DNA of 64,000 bases, from assembly GCF_017654315.1 (NCBI RefSeq), contig NZ_CP072203.1:2170001-2234000 (forward strand), in the 5' to 3' direction. This stretch comes from Gordonia polyisoprenivorans (GTDB lineage: Bacteria > Actinomycetota > Actinomycetes > Mycobacteriales > Mycobacteriaceae). Positions 33,895 to 43,760 of this stretch are shown here, piece by piece. The notes under the pieces were generated by a model. The model ran no database searches, was not told where the DNA came from, and worked only from the letters and a program-made list of their open reading frames with translations. The position numbers were made by a program, and so were the translations under genes. Each line of letters begins with the position of its first letter. Within the stretch, counting starts at the first letter, position 1.

Positions 33895-36800
33895 TCCTCT
33901 TCACCTGCCCTCGCCGGGCTCGCCGCGGTCACGTGCTCGGACGCATCGCTGTCCGCCCTGCGCGAGAAGGGCGACACCCCCCGTCTCGACATCACCGGAC
34001 CCGACGCCGCGCGGCCCTTCGTGGTGGCCGCGCTCGCGCACGGCCCCGCGCCGCTGCTGGTGGTCTCGGCCAACGGTCGTGAGGCCGATGACCTGACCGC
34101 GGAACTGGCCGAACTCCTCGACGATCCCGACGCGGTCACGCAGTTCCCGTCGTGGGAGACCCTGCCGCACGAACGTCTGTCGCCGAGCGCCGACACCGTC
34201 GGTCGCCGCCTCGCGGTGCTGCATCGACTCGCCGAGCCGGGGCAGACGCCGCTACGGGTGGTCGTGACGACGGTGCGCTCGCTGGTGCAGCCGATGGCAC
34301 CGGGTCTCGGTGAGGTCCGCACCATCACGCTGCGTGAGAACATCGAGATCGACTTCGACACACTGCTCGCCGACCTCGTCGAGATGGCCTACGAGCGCGT
34401 CGACATGGTCGGTCGTCGGGGTGAGTTCGCGGTCCGCGGAGGCATCCTCGACGTGTTCCCGACCACTGCGGACTACCCGGTTCGAGTGGAGTTCTGGGGC
34501 GACGAGATCACCGAGATGCGGGCGTTCTCGGTGGCCGATCAGCGCAGCCAGCCCGAGGTCGACGCCTCGGTGGTGCAGATCCACCCGTGCCGCGAACTGG
34601 TCCTGACCGATCAGGTGCGCAACCGCGCGGCCGACCTCGCCGCCGAACATTCCGCGGATCAGGCGTTGTCGGAGATGCTGACCAAACTCTCCGAGGGCAT
34701 CCCGGTGGAGGGGATGGAGGCCCTCATCCCGGCACTGGTCGACGGACGGATGCAGTTGCTCACCGAGGTCCTGCCGGACGGGTCGCGGGTGTTGATTCTC
34801 GACCCGGAGAAGGTCCGGACCCGCGCCGCCGACCTCGCCGCGACCGGGGCGGAGTTCCTCGAGGCGTCCTGGAACGCCGCCGCACTGGGTGCCTCGGCGC
34901 CGGTCGACACCCGCGGCGGTACCGCCGGAATCGACTTGCAGGCCAGTGCGTATCGGCCGCTGGACGAGGTTCTCGAGACCACGGTCGAGGCCGGGAGGTC
35001 CTGGTGGACGTTGAGCCCGCTGTCGTCGGGTTTCGACACCGAATTCGACCTCGACCTGACCCCGGGGCCCACTCCGCACGGCAGTGACGACGAGATCGCG
35101 CAGACCTTCGCCATGCTCCGCGCGCACGTCGCCACCGGCAAACCCGCGGCAATCGTGGTGGCCGGCAAAGGGACCGCGACCCGCACCGCCGAACGGCTCT
35201 CGGACGCCGAGGTTCCGCACGTGCTCGCCGACGCCGGTGCCCCTCCGGTCCCCGGGGAGGTGAGCGTGTACTGCGGCACCCTGCGGCGCGGCGTGATCGC
35301 CCCCTCGGCCGGGCTGGTGATCGTCACCGAGAGCGACCTGACCGGAGCGCGGGTCGCGGCCGTGCGTGACGGTCGGCGGCTTCCGGCCAAGCGGCGCAAC
35401 CAGGTTGATCCGCTCGCGCTGAGCGCCGGTGATCTCGTGGTGCACGACCAGCACGGCATCGGCAAGTTCGTCGAGATGATCGAACGCACCGTCTCGGGCG
35501 CGCGGCGGGAGTACCTCGTCCTCGAATACGCCGCCGGCAAACGCGGGCAACCCGGCGACCGCCTCTACGTGCCGATGGACGCCCTCGACCAGCTCTCCCG
35601 CTACGTCGGCGGTGAGCAGCCGTCCCTGTCGAAACTCGGCGGTTCGGATTGGCAGAACACCAAACGCAAGGCGCGCAAGGCGGTTCGTGAGATCGCCGGT
35701 GAGCTCGTGCAACTCTACGCCGCCCGCCACGCCGCCCCGGGCTACGCCTTCAGTCCCGACACGCCATGGCAGCGTGAGATGGAGGACGCCTTCGACTTCA
35801 CCGAGACCGTCGACCAGATGACGGTGATCGGCGAGGTCAAGGACGACATGGAAAAGGCGGTCCCGATGGACCGCGTCATCGTCGGCGACGTCGGCTACGG
35901 CAAGACCGAGATCGCGGTGCGCGCGGCGTTCAAGGCCGTCCAGGACGGCAAACAGGTTGCCGTGCTGGTCCCGACAACCATTCTGGCGCAACAACATCTG
36001 CAGACCTTCACCGAACGGATGGCCGGGTTCCCGGTGCGGGTGCGTGGCCTGTCGCGCTTCACCGACACCAAGGAGTCCAAGGAGATCATCGAGCAGATGG
36101 CGCAGGGGTCGGTCGATGTCGTCATCGGCACCCATCGTCTGCTGCAGACCGGGATTGTCTGGAAGGACCTCGGTTTGGTGATCGTCGACGAGGAACAGCG
36201 CTTCGGCGTCGAGCACAAGGAACACATCAAGTCGCTGCGCACCCACGTCGACGTGTTGACGATGTCGGCGACGCCGATCCCGCGTACCCTGGAGATGTCG
36301 ATGGCGGGCATCCGGGAGATGTCGACGATCCTCACCCCGCCCGAGGAACGCCACCCGGTGCTGACCTATGTCGGTGCCTACGCGCGCAAGCAGGTTGCCG
36401 CGGCGATTCGCCGAGAACTGTTGCGCGACGGGCAGGTCTTCTACGTCCACAACCGGGTCTCGACCATCGACAAGACCGCCAAGGACATCGCCGACATGGT
36501 GCCCGAGGCACGGGTGGTGGTCGCACACGGACAGATGAACGAGGATCAGCTCGAGCGCACCGTGTCCGGATTCTGGAACCGCGAATACGACGTGCTGGTG
36601 TGTACCACCATCATCGAGACCGGACTCGACATCTCCAACGCGAACACGCTGATCGTCGACCGTGCCGAGAATCTCGGCCTGTCGCAGCTACATCAGCTGC
36701 GTGGACGCGTCGGCCGCAGCCGTGAACGCGGATACGCCTATCTGCTCTACAGCCCCGAGAAACCGCTCACCGAGACGGCCTACGACCGCCTGGCGACCAT

Positions 36801-37467
36801 CGCGCAGAACAACGAGCTCGGCGCCGGAATGGCGGTGGCGCTCAAGGACCTCGAGCTGCGCGGGGCCGGAAATGTCCTCGGCGCAGAGCAATCCGGACAC
36901 GTCGCGGGCGTCGGCTTCGATCTGTACGTCCGCCTGGTCGGCGAGGCGGTGGAGGCCTACCGGGCCGCGGCCGACGGCACACCGGTCACCACCGAGGAAT
37001 CGACGGAGGTGCGCATCGATCTGCCGGTCGACGCCCACATCCCGGTCGAATACGTCGACTCCGATCGTCTGCGTCTCGAGGCGTATCGCAAACTCGCCTC
37101 GGCCACCGACGACGACGAGGTCTCCGCGGTGCTCGCGGAGTTGCTCGACCGGTACGGCGAACCGCCGGAGGAGACCCGACGACTTGCGGCGATCGCCAAA
37201 CTTCGTCTGCGATGCCGAGAACGGGGTGTCGCCGAAATCGGTGCAGTCGGCACCAACGTCAAGATCTCGCCGCTGCATCTGCTCGACAGTGAACAGGTCC
37301 GACTCAAGCGGCTGTATTCGGCGGCGTCCTACCGCGCCACCACATCGGTCGTGACGCTGCCGATCCCGCGCACCGGTGGGGTCGGGTCCGCGCGCTTGCG
37401 GGACAACGAACTCATCGACTATCTGACGACGTTCCTGACGCAGCTCAAACCCACTCCGGCCGACTAG
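33892..37467 (+). CDS. mfd: Transcription-repair coupling factor
   Basis: Displaces RNA polymerase stalled at DNA lesions and recruits UvrA. The 1191-residue protein has the UvrB-like N-terminal modules, an RNA-polymerase-interacting CarD-like domain (about 480-560, with [17 protein letters not shown]), a superfamily 2 helicase core with Walker [10 protein letters not shown] near 665 and [10 protein letters not shown] near 764, and the C-terminal TRCF domain. Length is close to the mycobacterial protein. GTG 33892 is set by the TACAAT box 7 bases upstream. It converges on the M48 peptidase gene. Confidence 0.96.
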   Translation: MSSSPALAGLAAVTCSDASLSALREKGDTPRLDITGPDAARPFVVAALAHGPAPLLVVSANGREADDLTAELAELLDDPDAVTQFPSWETLPHERLSPSADTVGRRLAVLHRLAEPGQTPLRVVVTTVRSLVQPMAPGLGEVRTITLRENIEIDFDTLLADLVEMAYERVDMVGRRGEFAVRGGILDVFPTTADYPVRVEFWGDEITEMRAFSVADQRSQPEVDASVVQIHPCRELVLTDQVRNRAADLAAEHSADQALSEMLTKLSEGIPVEGMEALIPALVDGRMQLLTEVLPDGSRVLILDPEKVRTRAADLAATGAEFLEASWNAAALGASAPVDTRGGTAGIDLQASAYRPLDEVLETTVEAGRSWWTLSPLSSGFDTEFDLDLTPGPTPHGSDDEIAQTFAMLRAHVATGKPAAIVVAGKGTATRTAERLSDAEVPHVLADAGAPPVPGEVSVYCGTLRRGVIAPSAGLVIVTESDLTGARVAAVRDGRRLPAKRRNQVDPLALSAGDLVVHDQHGIGKFVEMIERTVSGARREYLVLEYAAGKRGQPGDRLYVPMDALDQLSRYVGGEQPSLSKLGGSDWQNTKRKARKAVREIAGELVQLYAARHAAPGYAFSPDTPWQREMEDAFDFTETVDQMTVIGEVKDDMEKAVPMDRVIVGDVGYGKTEIAVRAAFKAVQDGKQVAVLVPTTILAQQHLQTFTERMAGFPVRVRGLSRFTDTKESKEIIEQMAQGSVDVVIGTHRLLQTGIVWKDLGLVIVDEEQRFGVEHKEHIKSLRTHVDVLTMSATPIPRTLEMSMAGIREMSTILTPPEERHPVLTYVGAYARKQVAAAIRRELLRDGQVFYVHNRVSTIDKTAKDIADMVPEARVVVAHGQMNEDQLERTVSGFWNREYDVLVCTTIIETGLDISNANTLIVDRAENLGLSQLHQLRGRVGRSRERGYAYLLYSPEKPLTETAYDRLATIAQNNELGAGMAVALKDLELRGAGNVLGAEQSGHVAGVGFDLYVRLVGEAVEAYRAAADGTPVTTEESTEVRIDLPVDAHIPVEYVDSDRLRLEAYRKLASATDDDEVSAVLAELLDRYGEPPEETRRLAAIAKLRLRCRERGVAEIGAVGTNVKISPLHLLDSEQVRLKRLYSAASYRATTSVVTLPIPRTGGVGSARLRDNELIDYLTTFLTQLKPTPAD

Positions 37468-37479
37468 GAGTCGGTGGGC

Positions 37480-38607
37480 TCAGGATTCGGTGGGCTCGGA
37501 GCCGGGGGCGTCAGAGTCGGGGGCCGGCGGGGGCTGGTTCGCCTCGTCGTACTTCTGCTGGGCGTTCGTCCGCCATTGGGAGAACTTGCGGTTGACGGTG
37601 ACCGCGACGTCGGCCGCGGCCTGCCCGACGCCGTCGACCACACCGGAGAGTCCGTCGCGCAGCCCCTTGACCAGTGGGTCCTGCGACTCATCGAAGTTGT
37701 CGCGATAGGTGCGGGCGGCCTCGCCGACGTCGTCGGAGAACTTCGCGGTGTCGTCGTCGGTGCGCAACGGGTATGTGCCGGAGAGGATTCGGCCGTACTC
37801 GCCGCGGTCGACCCAGCGGGAGAGTTCGGCTGCGCGCAGCACCGAGAAGGGATGGGTCGCCAACTCGAGATTCAACAGTTTGAGCACGCCGTCGCGCAGG
37901 TCCCCGGTGCGCTCGTACTCCCGGGCCTGCGCCACGAAGGCTTGGGTGTCCATCTGCTCGAGGTGTTTGCCGCCCGCGAGCTTGAGCTCGACCCGTAGCG
38001 CGACGTCGAGGTCCTGGCAGCACAACAGGCCGGCGCGATCTCCGGAGAGCTCGGATTTGCGCTGCCACTCCATCAGCGCGGCGACCACCGCGCGCAGGGC
38101 CCATCCACCGATCGGGATGAAACCGATGGACGCGGCGAGCCGGGTGAGGTGCATGAGCATCGTGCGGTACACCGCATGGCCGGAAAGTGCGTGTCCGAGT
38201 TCGTGTCCGATCACAAAGCGCATCTCGTCGTGATCCATCAACTCGTACATCGCCGAGGTCACCACGATGAACGGGGTGTCCATGCCGATGCAGTAGGCGT
38301 TCACGATCGGTGACTGTGTGACGAACAGTTCGGGTGTCGTCGGGGCATCGAGGGTGGCGACGCACTCACCGAGCAGAGTATCGAGGTCGGCGAACTGCTT
38401 GTCGCTTGCGCGCGCCGACGTGGCCAGATACATGAGGCGGTGCTGACGCTCCCGAAGCAGCCCCGACAGCGTCTTGAGGACCTGGTCGAATCCCTTGAGC
38501 TTGCGCAGAGCGGTCAGCGCGGTGCGGTCGGACGGATGTTCCCAGGTGCGCGAACTGATCCCGGGGAACTGCGCTCGCGACGCGACGACCTCGGTGGAAC
38601 TCGACAT
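37480..38607 (-). CDS. M48-family metallopeptidase
   Basis: A 375-residue zinc metallopeptidase-like protein with HELGH (His135, Glu136, His139) and a third-ligand candidate Glu186 in KSELSGD. Hydrophobic segments flank about residues 150-178, so it may be membrane associated, as HtpX/Ste24 relatives are. The C-terminal 60 residues are low complexity and rich in Pro, Asp and Glu. ATG 38607 has GGAGGAAAG upstream. It converges on mfd with 12 bases between stops. Substrate unknown. Confidence 0.85.
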   Translation of the reverse strand: MSSSTEVVASRAQFPGISSRTWEHPSDRTALTALRKLKGFDQVLKTLSGLLRERQHRLMYLATSARASDKQFADLDTLLGECVATLDAPTTPELFVTQSPIVNAYCIGMDTPFIVVTSAMYELMDHDEMRFVIGHELGHALSGHAVYRTMLMHLTRLAASIGFIPIGGWALRAVVAALMEWQRKSELSGDRAGLLCCQDLDVALRVELKLAGGKHLEQMDTQAFVAQAREYERTGDLRDGVLKLLNLELATHPFSVLRAAELSRWVDRGEYGRILSGTYPLRTDDDTAKFSDDVGEAARTYRDNFDESQDPLVKGLRDGLSGVVDGVGQAAADVAVTVNRKFSQWRTNAQQKYDEANQPPPAPDSDAPGSEPTES

Positions 38608-38910
38608 GTGGCTTTCCTCCCACGACACGGATCTCCGACGATTCGGACAGGGTATAGGGTAGCGAATCAAGCATTGATCATCGGCAATAGAGTGTGGATG
38701 TTCATGCGGTCGGACGACTCCGGAGCCGGCTGCCCGAGTGGTCAACGCGATGGGCGCACATGGCCGGCGTCGTCCTGTGAGACCCGCTCGGTGACGTCCC
38801 ACGATGTCGCTTGTGCAGCGATTACCGTTGTGATGTTGTCGGTGAGCTACCGCGATGTTGTTCCCTACCGTGTGCTGTTGTCGCAGCCCGCAGACGAAAG
38901 GCACCTGGAG
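38608..38910. other. 303-base gap between M48 peptidase and mazG
   Basis: No convincing separate gene. The mazG frame is open back to an ATG at 38698, but the 71 extra residues look non-coding and known MazG proteins begin at the MTVVLLDPLRP-like sequence. The AT-richer part near 38650-38695 (GTATAGGGT, CAATAGAGT) probably holds divergent promoters. Confidence 0.5.
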
Positions 38911-40068
38911 ATGACGGTGGTCCTGCTCGATCCGCTCCGCCCGGACATGATTCCCGTGCGCGCGCGTGCCCACCTGTCCGGCACCGTCTTCGTCACCGAG
39001 GACGTCCCGACCACCGTGCTGTGGGATCTCGACCACTTCGAGCCGGTGTTCGCCGAGGACGGGATCGCCGGGACGCTGTTGTCGACCGATCGACGCCATC
39101 CGCTCGTGGCGGCACGAATCGCGCAGGGAGACCAGGTGATCGCCGCGACGATCCCGAGTGGCAGCGACCTGCTGCCCGCGGTCGCGTTGATGGACACGTT
39201 GCGCCGCAATGGTCCGTGGGAGAGCCGGCAGACCCATGCCTCATTGCGACGCTATCTCCTCGAGGAGGCCTACGAACTCCTCGACGCCATCGACGCCGGG
39301 GATCAGGCAAGCCTGCGGGAGGAGCTGGGAGACCTGTTGCTGCAGGTGCTCTTTCATGCCCGGATCGCCGCCGATGATCCCACCGAGCCCTTCGACATCG
39401 ACGCGGTGGCCCGCAGTTTCACCGAGAAGGTCAGCGGCCGCACGCCCGGAGTGCTGTCCGGTGCCCATGCCGACCTCGAGACGCAGATCCGCGAGTGGGA
39501 GGAACGTAAAGCCGCCGAGAAGAACCGCGGATCGGTACTCGACGGGATCGCCACCACGGCGCCGGCGTTGGCGCTCACCCAGAAGGTCCTCGAAAGGCTC
39601 ACCGCCGCGGGATATCCGGTGCAGCGCATCGACCCGGCCGTCCTCTCGGTGACCGTGACCGCCGGGGACGACAGCGTCGAGGATCAGGCGCGTCGCCGCA
39701 CCCTGGCGCTGATGGCGCAGGTCCGTGCTGCCGAGGAGCGAGCGGCTCGCGACGGTGTGACCCTCGACGGCCCGGACTCCTGGGCGGCCGTCCTCGATGC
39801 GACGGCAGGGCTCGACGGTACGGCCGTACCGGAATCGGTCGATGCGGATGTGGCCGAGGGGGAGTCGCGCCGCGAAGTCCCCGCCGAGGCTCGGACGGAG
39901 ATCACCGACGAGATTCCGGTGGCGACCGAGTCTGCCGCCGAGGAGGTAGGCGATTCGGTGGCGCCGGGTGAATCGGGCTCGTCGGGTGCGGGTGTCGCCG
40001 TCGAGGTCTCCGAGGAGGAGATCATCGACGTCGAGGTCGTCGACACGACCGAACCGCCCACACACTGA
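38911..40068 (+). CDS. mazG: Nucleoside triphosphate pyrophosphohydrolase
   Basis: Hydrolyses (d)NTPs, including oxidised ones, to monophosphates. The 385-residue protein has the MazG metal-binding helices, EEAYE around 118-122 and EELGD around 137-141. Residues 1-95 form the N-terminal domain typical of mycobacterial MazG, and the last 90 residues are an acidic, Glu/Val/Ser-rich tail absent from the shorter M. tuberculosis protein (325 residues). ATG 38911 begins MTVVLLDP, matching the usual mycobacterial start. It follows mfd in the same relative order as Rv1020-Rv1021, with the M48 gene between. Confidence 0.9.
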   Translation: MTVVLLDPLRPDMIPVRARAHLSGTVFVTEDVPTTVLWDLDHFEPVFAEDGIAGTLLSTDRRHPLVAARIAQGDQVIAATIPSGSDLLPAVALMDTLRRNGPWESRQTHASLRRYLLEEAYELLDAIDAGDQASLREELGDLLLQVLFHARIAADDPTEPFDIDAVARSFTEKVSGRTPGVLSGAHADLETQIREWEERKAAEKNRGSVLDGIATTAPALALTQKVLERLTAAGYPVQRIDPAVLSVTVTAGDDSVEDQARRRTLALMAQVRAAEERAARDGVTLDGPDSWAAVLDATAGLDGTAVPESVDADVAEGESRREVPAEARTEITDEIPVATESAAEEVGDSVAPGESGSSGAGVAVEVSEEEIIDVEVVDTTEPPTH

Positions 40069-40088
40069 CCGGCGCCCGCCGGCCGGCC

Positions 40089-40814
40089 TCACCCGCGTTC
40101 GTCGCCGGTCATTGTGTTCATGATCGAGAACGTCACCTGGTCGGGACGATAGCGGTCGTCGGAGTACTCGAACGGTCGCCCCTGGGGGTCATAGCTGGTC
40201 CGCCGCTCCCGCAGGAGCGGTGCACCCGAATCGATCTGGAGTGCTTCGGCGTCGGTGGCATCGGCGGCGACGGCGTCGAGTTCGTGGCGCATCGAGGCGA
40301 ACTGCACCCCCTCGTCCACGAGATGATCGGTGATCGACCCCTTGTCGGGGTCGAAGTCGAACAGACTCGCCCCGACATCGGTGGTGAAGCGGCTGCGCTC
40401 CAGCAGCGCCGGAATGCCGTCGAGGGTGCGCAGTCGGACCACCTCGACCAAGAAGTCGTCCACCCCGATCTGCAATGCCTCGGCGATCTCGGCGGTCACC
40501 CGGGTGCGGGACACACTGATCGTGTGGTTACCCGGTTCCCGACCGGTCGTCAGCGCCCATTGCGAGAACGGGGTGAACGACGACAACGTCTGCGTCGGGG
40601 ACTGCGGCCGTCGGACGCGGGCGGGTCGTCCGCGGGTCGTGTAGATGAAGCCCTCGGTCCGTAACTTGTAGAGCGCCTGCCGAATCGGGCCGCGCGAGAC
40701 CTGCCATTGATCCATCAGAACGGTCTCCGGCGGTAACTCGTCGCCAGGTTGATACGTGCCGTCGACGATCTGGTGGCGCAGCGCCTCGTAGATCTCCTGA
40801 TATCTCGGCGACAC
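40089..40814 (-). CDS. GntR/HutC-type regulator of the phosphonate operon
   Basis: A 241-residue regulator with an N-terminal winged helix (YQEIYEALRHQIVDGTYQPGD and VSRGPIRQALYKLRTEG regions) and a C-terminal UTRA effector domain as in PhnF and HutC. GTG 40814 is preferred to GTG 40838 because GGAGG lies 5 bases upstream. It is the third gene after the FAD oxidoreductase and HAD hydrolase genes, 109 bases after the latter. A 13-base site identical to one in front of the operon lies in that gap, suggesting self-regulation. Confidence 0.85.
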   Translation of the reverse strand: MSPRYQEIYEALRHQIVDGTYQPGDELPPETVLMDQWQVSRGPIRQALYKLRTEGFIYTTRGRPARVRRPQSPTQTLSSFTPFSQWALTTGREPGNHTISVSRTRVTAEIAEALQIGVDDFLVEVVRLRTLDGIPALLERSRFTTDVGASLFDFDPDKGSITDHLVDEGVQFASMRHELDAVAADATDAEALQIDSGAPLLRERRTSYDPQGRPFEYSDDRYRPDQVTFSIMNTMTGDERG

Positions 40815-40869
40815 CGACACCTCCGTTTGTGACCACACTGCAGTCCGCTCGCATACTGTACTACTTCTG

Positions 40870-40882
40870 TACTTGTATACCT
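40870..40882 (-). promoter_or_regulatory. Operator candidate TACTTGTATACCT, copy before gntR
   Basis: The plus strand reads TACTTGTATACCT, the exact complement of the site at 42840-42852. It lies between the HAD hydrolase stop and the GntR start, with further GTAC-type half-sites just to its left (CTGTACTACTTCTGTAC). GntR/UTRA regulators commonly bind GTATAC-centred palindromes. Confidence 0.6.
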
Positions 40883-40923
40883 AGGTCGGAGTGGCGATGA
40901 GCAGTTCTGAATCCCGCAGGCGA

Positions 40924-41607
40924 TCAGCGGCGGATGAGCCCCCTCAGGTCGGCAACGCTGTCGACGACTTCGTGTGCGCCCGCGGCACGCAGCGCCTCGA
41001 CGTCGTGGGCCCCGGAGAGCACTCCGACGACGAGTCCGGCGCCGGCGCGCAGCCCCGTGGTGACGTCGGACGCGGTGTCGCCGACCACAATCATGGCCTC
41101 GACAGCGCTGGTGCGGGTCGTGATCAGGGCGGCCAGCGGCATGTCGGGGTGGGGGCGGCCGCGGAGTTCCTCGCCGGGGCAGAGGACGACGTCGGCGATG
41201 TCGCTCCAGCCGAGCGCCTCGAGGATGGCTTCCTGGGTCTGCTGTGCGAAACCGGTGGTGAGGGCGATCTTCACGCCGATCTCCCGGCAGTGGGAGAACA
41301 GTTCCTCGGCGCCGGGCATCGGGGAGCACCGGCCCACGCCGACGAGCTGGGCATAGGTCCGTTCGAACTCCTTGTTCGCCGACTGCGCCTGTTCCTCGTT
41401 GCCGTTGGCGAGGTGGCGGAACACGGTGATCTTCGACTGCCCCATGGTCTCGGAGACGTAGTCGAGCATCGCCGCGCGGTCCGCGTCGGTGCGCGACAGC
41501 CCGGCGTGCTCGTCGGCGGCGCGGAAGCTCGCGATCACGAGTCCCTCGTCGGAGACGGTTGTGCCCGCCATGTCGAAGATGATGAGTTCGGTGGGGAGAG
41601 TGGACAT
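40924..41607 (-). CDS. Phosphonatase-like HAD hydrolase
   Basis: A 227-residue HAD enzyme. FDMAGTT holds the nucleophile Asp12, and METMGQSK-like residues (TMGQSKI) align with the MGxxK motif of phosphonoacetaldehyde hydrolase PhnX, so Lys59 may form the Schiff base that activates C-P cleavage. It belongs to the phosphonatase-like group found beside FAD oxidoreductases of the type encoded upstream. Likely reaction: phosphonoacetaldehyde or a close analogue to aldehyde plus phosphate. ATG 41607 has AGGAG 9 bases upstream; an ATG 12 codons earlier overlaps the preceding stop. Confidence 0.75.
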   Translation of the reverse strand: MSTLPTELIIFDMAGTTVSDEGLVIASFRAADEHAGLSRTDADRAAMLDYVSETMGQSKITVFRHLANGNEEQAQSANKEFERTYAQLVGVGRCSPMPGAEELFSHCREIGVKIALTTGFAQQTQEAILEALGWSDIADVVLCPGEELRGRPHPDMPLAALITTRTSAVEAMIVVGDTASDVTTGLRAGAGLVVGVLSGAHDVEALRAAGAHEVVDSVADLRGLIRR

Positions 41608-41642
41608 GTGGGGTGTACTCCTGTGGTGGTCGGTGGTGGACA

Positions 41643-42788
41643 TCAGACGGCGAAACTGGTGGACGGATCGAATGCTGCGGTGACGCTGGACTCGGCGAGA
41701 CCCATGCCGGTGGTCATGCCGATGCCGGTGGTGACGGTGACGATGTGGGTGCCGGGAAGTGGCTCGCGCAGCAGGAATTCACGGCCGGGTGCCGTCGCAT
41801 ACACACCCTGCCAGCGCTCGATGACGTCGATGCTGTTCACCCCGAACAACTCTCGGGTGACCTCGAGGAGGCAGGCGAATCCGTCCTCGCCCTGGAACGG
41901 CGATTCGGTGACCTCGCGGAGGTGGGTATCGCCGATCAACAAGGTGCCGTCCGGTTGGGGTGTGTACATCTGGTGAAGATCGAGTGCGGTGTATCCGGGG
42001 TGGGCGGTGTGCAGCCGCTGGGCGACCCGGTGCACCGACGGCATCGTCTCGAAGGCGCTGTAGCGCAACAGTGACCACCCGGTGAACAGGGGCGTGGTCA
42101 GCGGGAAACGGGTCGGCACAGCGGCTTTGATCATGTGCAGGCGGCACCGCTGCAGGCCGATGTCCTCGGCGACCTCGGGGAAGAGCCGATCGATGTCGTG
42201 ATTCACCGTGATGAAGGTGGTGCCGGCACGCAGCTCACCCCGTGAAGTACGGACCACTCCGGTGTCGAAAGACGTGGCTGCGGTGCGCCAGAAGAAGGTG
42301 ACGCCCTGCGTCTCGAGCCACGCGGCGATCCGTGGGGCGGCGGCACGTGGGTCGACCTGGAGGTCGGCCGGTAGGTACATGCCGCCGACCACGCCGTCGG
42401 CGGCGGCCGGAACCCGCTCGAGGACGGTGTCGCGGTCGAGGAGTACCGCCGCCGCCGATCCGTGAGCCTGGGAGAACTCGCTCATCACGTCCAGTTCGTC
42501 GGCGTGCCGGGCCAGGACCGTGGTACCGGTCGGCGCCGCCCAGAATCCCGCCTTCTCGGCGAGATAGAGCCAATGACGGCGTCCGGCACGTGCATAGTCC
42601 AGGGTTTGTCCGGACTGGGCGGTCATGCAGGCGTGCCCGAAGTTGCGGACCGACGCGCCCGCGACCTGGTCGTTGTGCTCGACGACAGCGACGGAGAGCC
42701 CGCGGCGTCGTGCGTGATAGGCGTGGGCGAGGCCGACGATGCCGGCCCCGACGACGACGACGTCGTAAGACGTGCCAGGTGAGGTCAT
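41643..42788 (-). CDS. FAD-dependent amine oxidoreductase of the phosphonate-linked (TIGR03364) type
   Basis: A 381-residue DAO-family flavoprotein with the N-terminal dinucleotide motif VVVVGAGIVGLAHAYHARRRG (GxGxxG) and the later VNHDIDRLFPE and TGIGMTTG segments. Proteins of this group sit next to phosphonatase-like hydrolases and are thought to oxidise aminoethylphosphonate or N-methyl derivatives to the aldehyde. No aminotransferase (phnW) is present, consistent with this enzyme supplying the aldehyde. First gene of the operon, with an operator candidate about 50 bases upstream. Confidence 0.75.
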   Translation of the reverse strand: MTSPGTSYDVVVVGAGIVGLAHAYHARRRGLSVAVVEHNDQVAGASVRNFGHACMTAQSGQTLDYARAGRRHWLYLAEKAGFWAAPTGTTVLARHADELDVMSEFSQAHGSAAAVLLDRDTVLERVPAAADGVVGGMYLPADLQVDPRAAAPRIAAWLETQGVTFFWRTAATSFDTGVVRTSRGELRAGTTFITVNHDIDRLFPEVAEDIGLQRCRLHMIKAAVPTRFPLTTPLFTGWSLLRYSAFETMPSVHRVAQRLHTAHPGYTALDLHQMYTPQPDGTLLIGDTHLREVTESPFQGEDGFACLLEVTRELFGVNSIDVIERWQGVYATAPGREFLLREPLPGTHIVTVTTGIGMTTGMGLAESSVTAAFDPSTSFAV

Positions 42789-42839
42789 GGTCGTAGCTTT
42801 CCGTCGCGCCGGCGTGATGTCAATACTTTCTGAGAAGAA

Positions 42840-42852
42840 AGGTATACAAGTA
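42840..42852 (-). promoter_or_regulatory. Operator candidate TACTTGTATACCT, copy before the oxidoreductase
   Basis: On the minus strand this reads TACTTGTATACCT, identical over 13 bases to the site before gntR. It lies 52 bases upstream of the oxidoreductase start and next to a CTTTCT/AGAAAG palindrome (about 42825-42840). Confidence 0.6.
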
Positions 42853-43172
42853 ACGTGACAGCTGGGCTACACGGGGTAAGCGTGGGGTTACGAGATCGAG
42901 AACGTTCGCCGCCGGATAACGCATGTGGATCATCCTCGAGGAGAACAAGATCAGCTCGGCGTCCGACGCCCACGTGCCGTGAGTGGACTCCGGGCCGAAG
43001 TGTCGGGCAGGTTCGCTGGTCGCCATCCGCAGGATGGTCGTGATACGCGCCTTGTTCGCGGATCTCCGCGACCGTTCGTCCGCGTCGAGGCGTTGAGCGA
43101 GGTAGGCAGAGTACCGCAGGTTGCCCGGAGTTCCGGGCGCCGGGGCCGTCCGGTCGGTCCTTGTGGTGCGAC
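42853..43172. other. 320-base gap, possible gene remnant on the minus strand
   Basis: No complete gene is supported. On the minus strand, roughly 43110 to 42900, one frame reads protein-like and GC-rich at third positions (segments such as KARITTILRMATSEPARHFG and WASDAELILFSSRM) but has no start or recognisable domain, and its extension over HigA is an antisense frame. It may be the remains of a lost gene. Confidence 0.35.
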
Positions 43173-43457
43173 TCAGCTTGCCAGAGGCGTGATGTCTGAG
43201 ACATCGGTTGTCGCGCGGGCGATCTCGAGGTCGTAACGAGTTTGCATGTTCAGCCAGAAGGTCTCGGACTGCCCGAAGAGACGTCCGAGTCGAATGGAGG
43301 TATCGGGGGTTATTGCGCGACGGCCGTGGATGATCTCGTTGATGCGGCGCGGAGGGACGTGGATCAGCTCGGCCAGCTTGCGCTGAGAGAGGCCGTAGTC
43401 GGGTAGGTAGTCGGCGGCGAGTGTCTCGCCGGGATGGATCGGTTCGAAGTCGGGCAT
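43173..43457 (-). CDS. higA: HigA-type antitoxin (VapI/XRE family)
   Basis: A 94-residue helix-turn-helix protein with the HigA signature: HPGETLAADYL, LSQRKLAELIHVPPRRINEI and ...GQSETFWLNMQTRYDLE. It should neutralise the toxin encoded just upstream and repress the pair. ATG 43457 has GGAG 6 bases upstream; a TTG four codons earlier is unlikely. It follows the toxin by 15 bases, the toxin-first order usual for higBA. Confidence 0.85.
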   Translation of the reverse strand: MPDFEPIHPGETLAADYLPDYGLSQRKLAELIHVPPRRINEIIHGRRAITPDTSIRLGRLFGQSETFWLNMQTRYDLEIARATTDVSDITPLAS

Positions 43458-43472
43458 GGGTTTCTCCAAGAG

Positions 43473-43754
43473 TTAGTGGTAGTCGACGATCTCCACGTCG
43501 ACGGGTCCAACCGGTGTCCAGGTGAAGCACAATCGGTACTGGTCGTTGACGCGGATGCTGTGTTGTCCGGCGCGGTCGCCGGACAGTGGTTCGAGTCTGT
43601 TGCCGGGAGGGGATGCGAGGTCCGCGAGTCGCTGGGCGGCGTCGAGGGCTTGTAACTTACGGTGCGCCACCCGAGTGAGCTCGGGTCCGAGGCGGGGTAC
43701 GAACTTTCGTGCCCACACCCTTTCTGTGTCCTTGGTGGCGAACGACTGGATCAC
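43473..43754 (-). CDS. higB: HigB-type toxin (RelE superfamily)
   Basis: A 93-residue basic protein with the RelE/HigB pattern: VIQSFATKDTERVW at the start, a central LDAAQRLADLASPPGNRLEPL and the conserved HSIRVNDQYRLCFTW near the end, carrying the Arg and Tyr residues used for ribosome-dependent mRNA cleavage. GTG 43754 is the only suitable start and lies 6 bases after a TACACT -10 box, so the message is probably leaderless. The antitoxin gene follows. Confidence 0.8.
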   Translation of the reverse strand: MIQSFATKDTERVWARKFVPRLGPELTRVAHRKLQALDAAQRLADLASPPGNRLEPLSGDRAGQHSIRVNDQYRLCFTWTPVGPVDVEIVDYH

Positions 43755-43760
43755 CCTTCG

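Noticed and set aside
38735..38770. Sequence resembling a tRNA-Ser/Leu D arm (GCTGCCCGAGTGGTCAACG)
   Set aside because: No matching anticodon arm, T arm or acceptor stem follows; chance similarity.
38698..38910. 71-codon N-terminal extension of mazG
   Set aside because: In frame and open, but composition is poor and the conserved MazG N-terminus starts at 38911.
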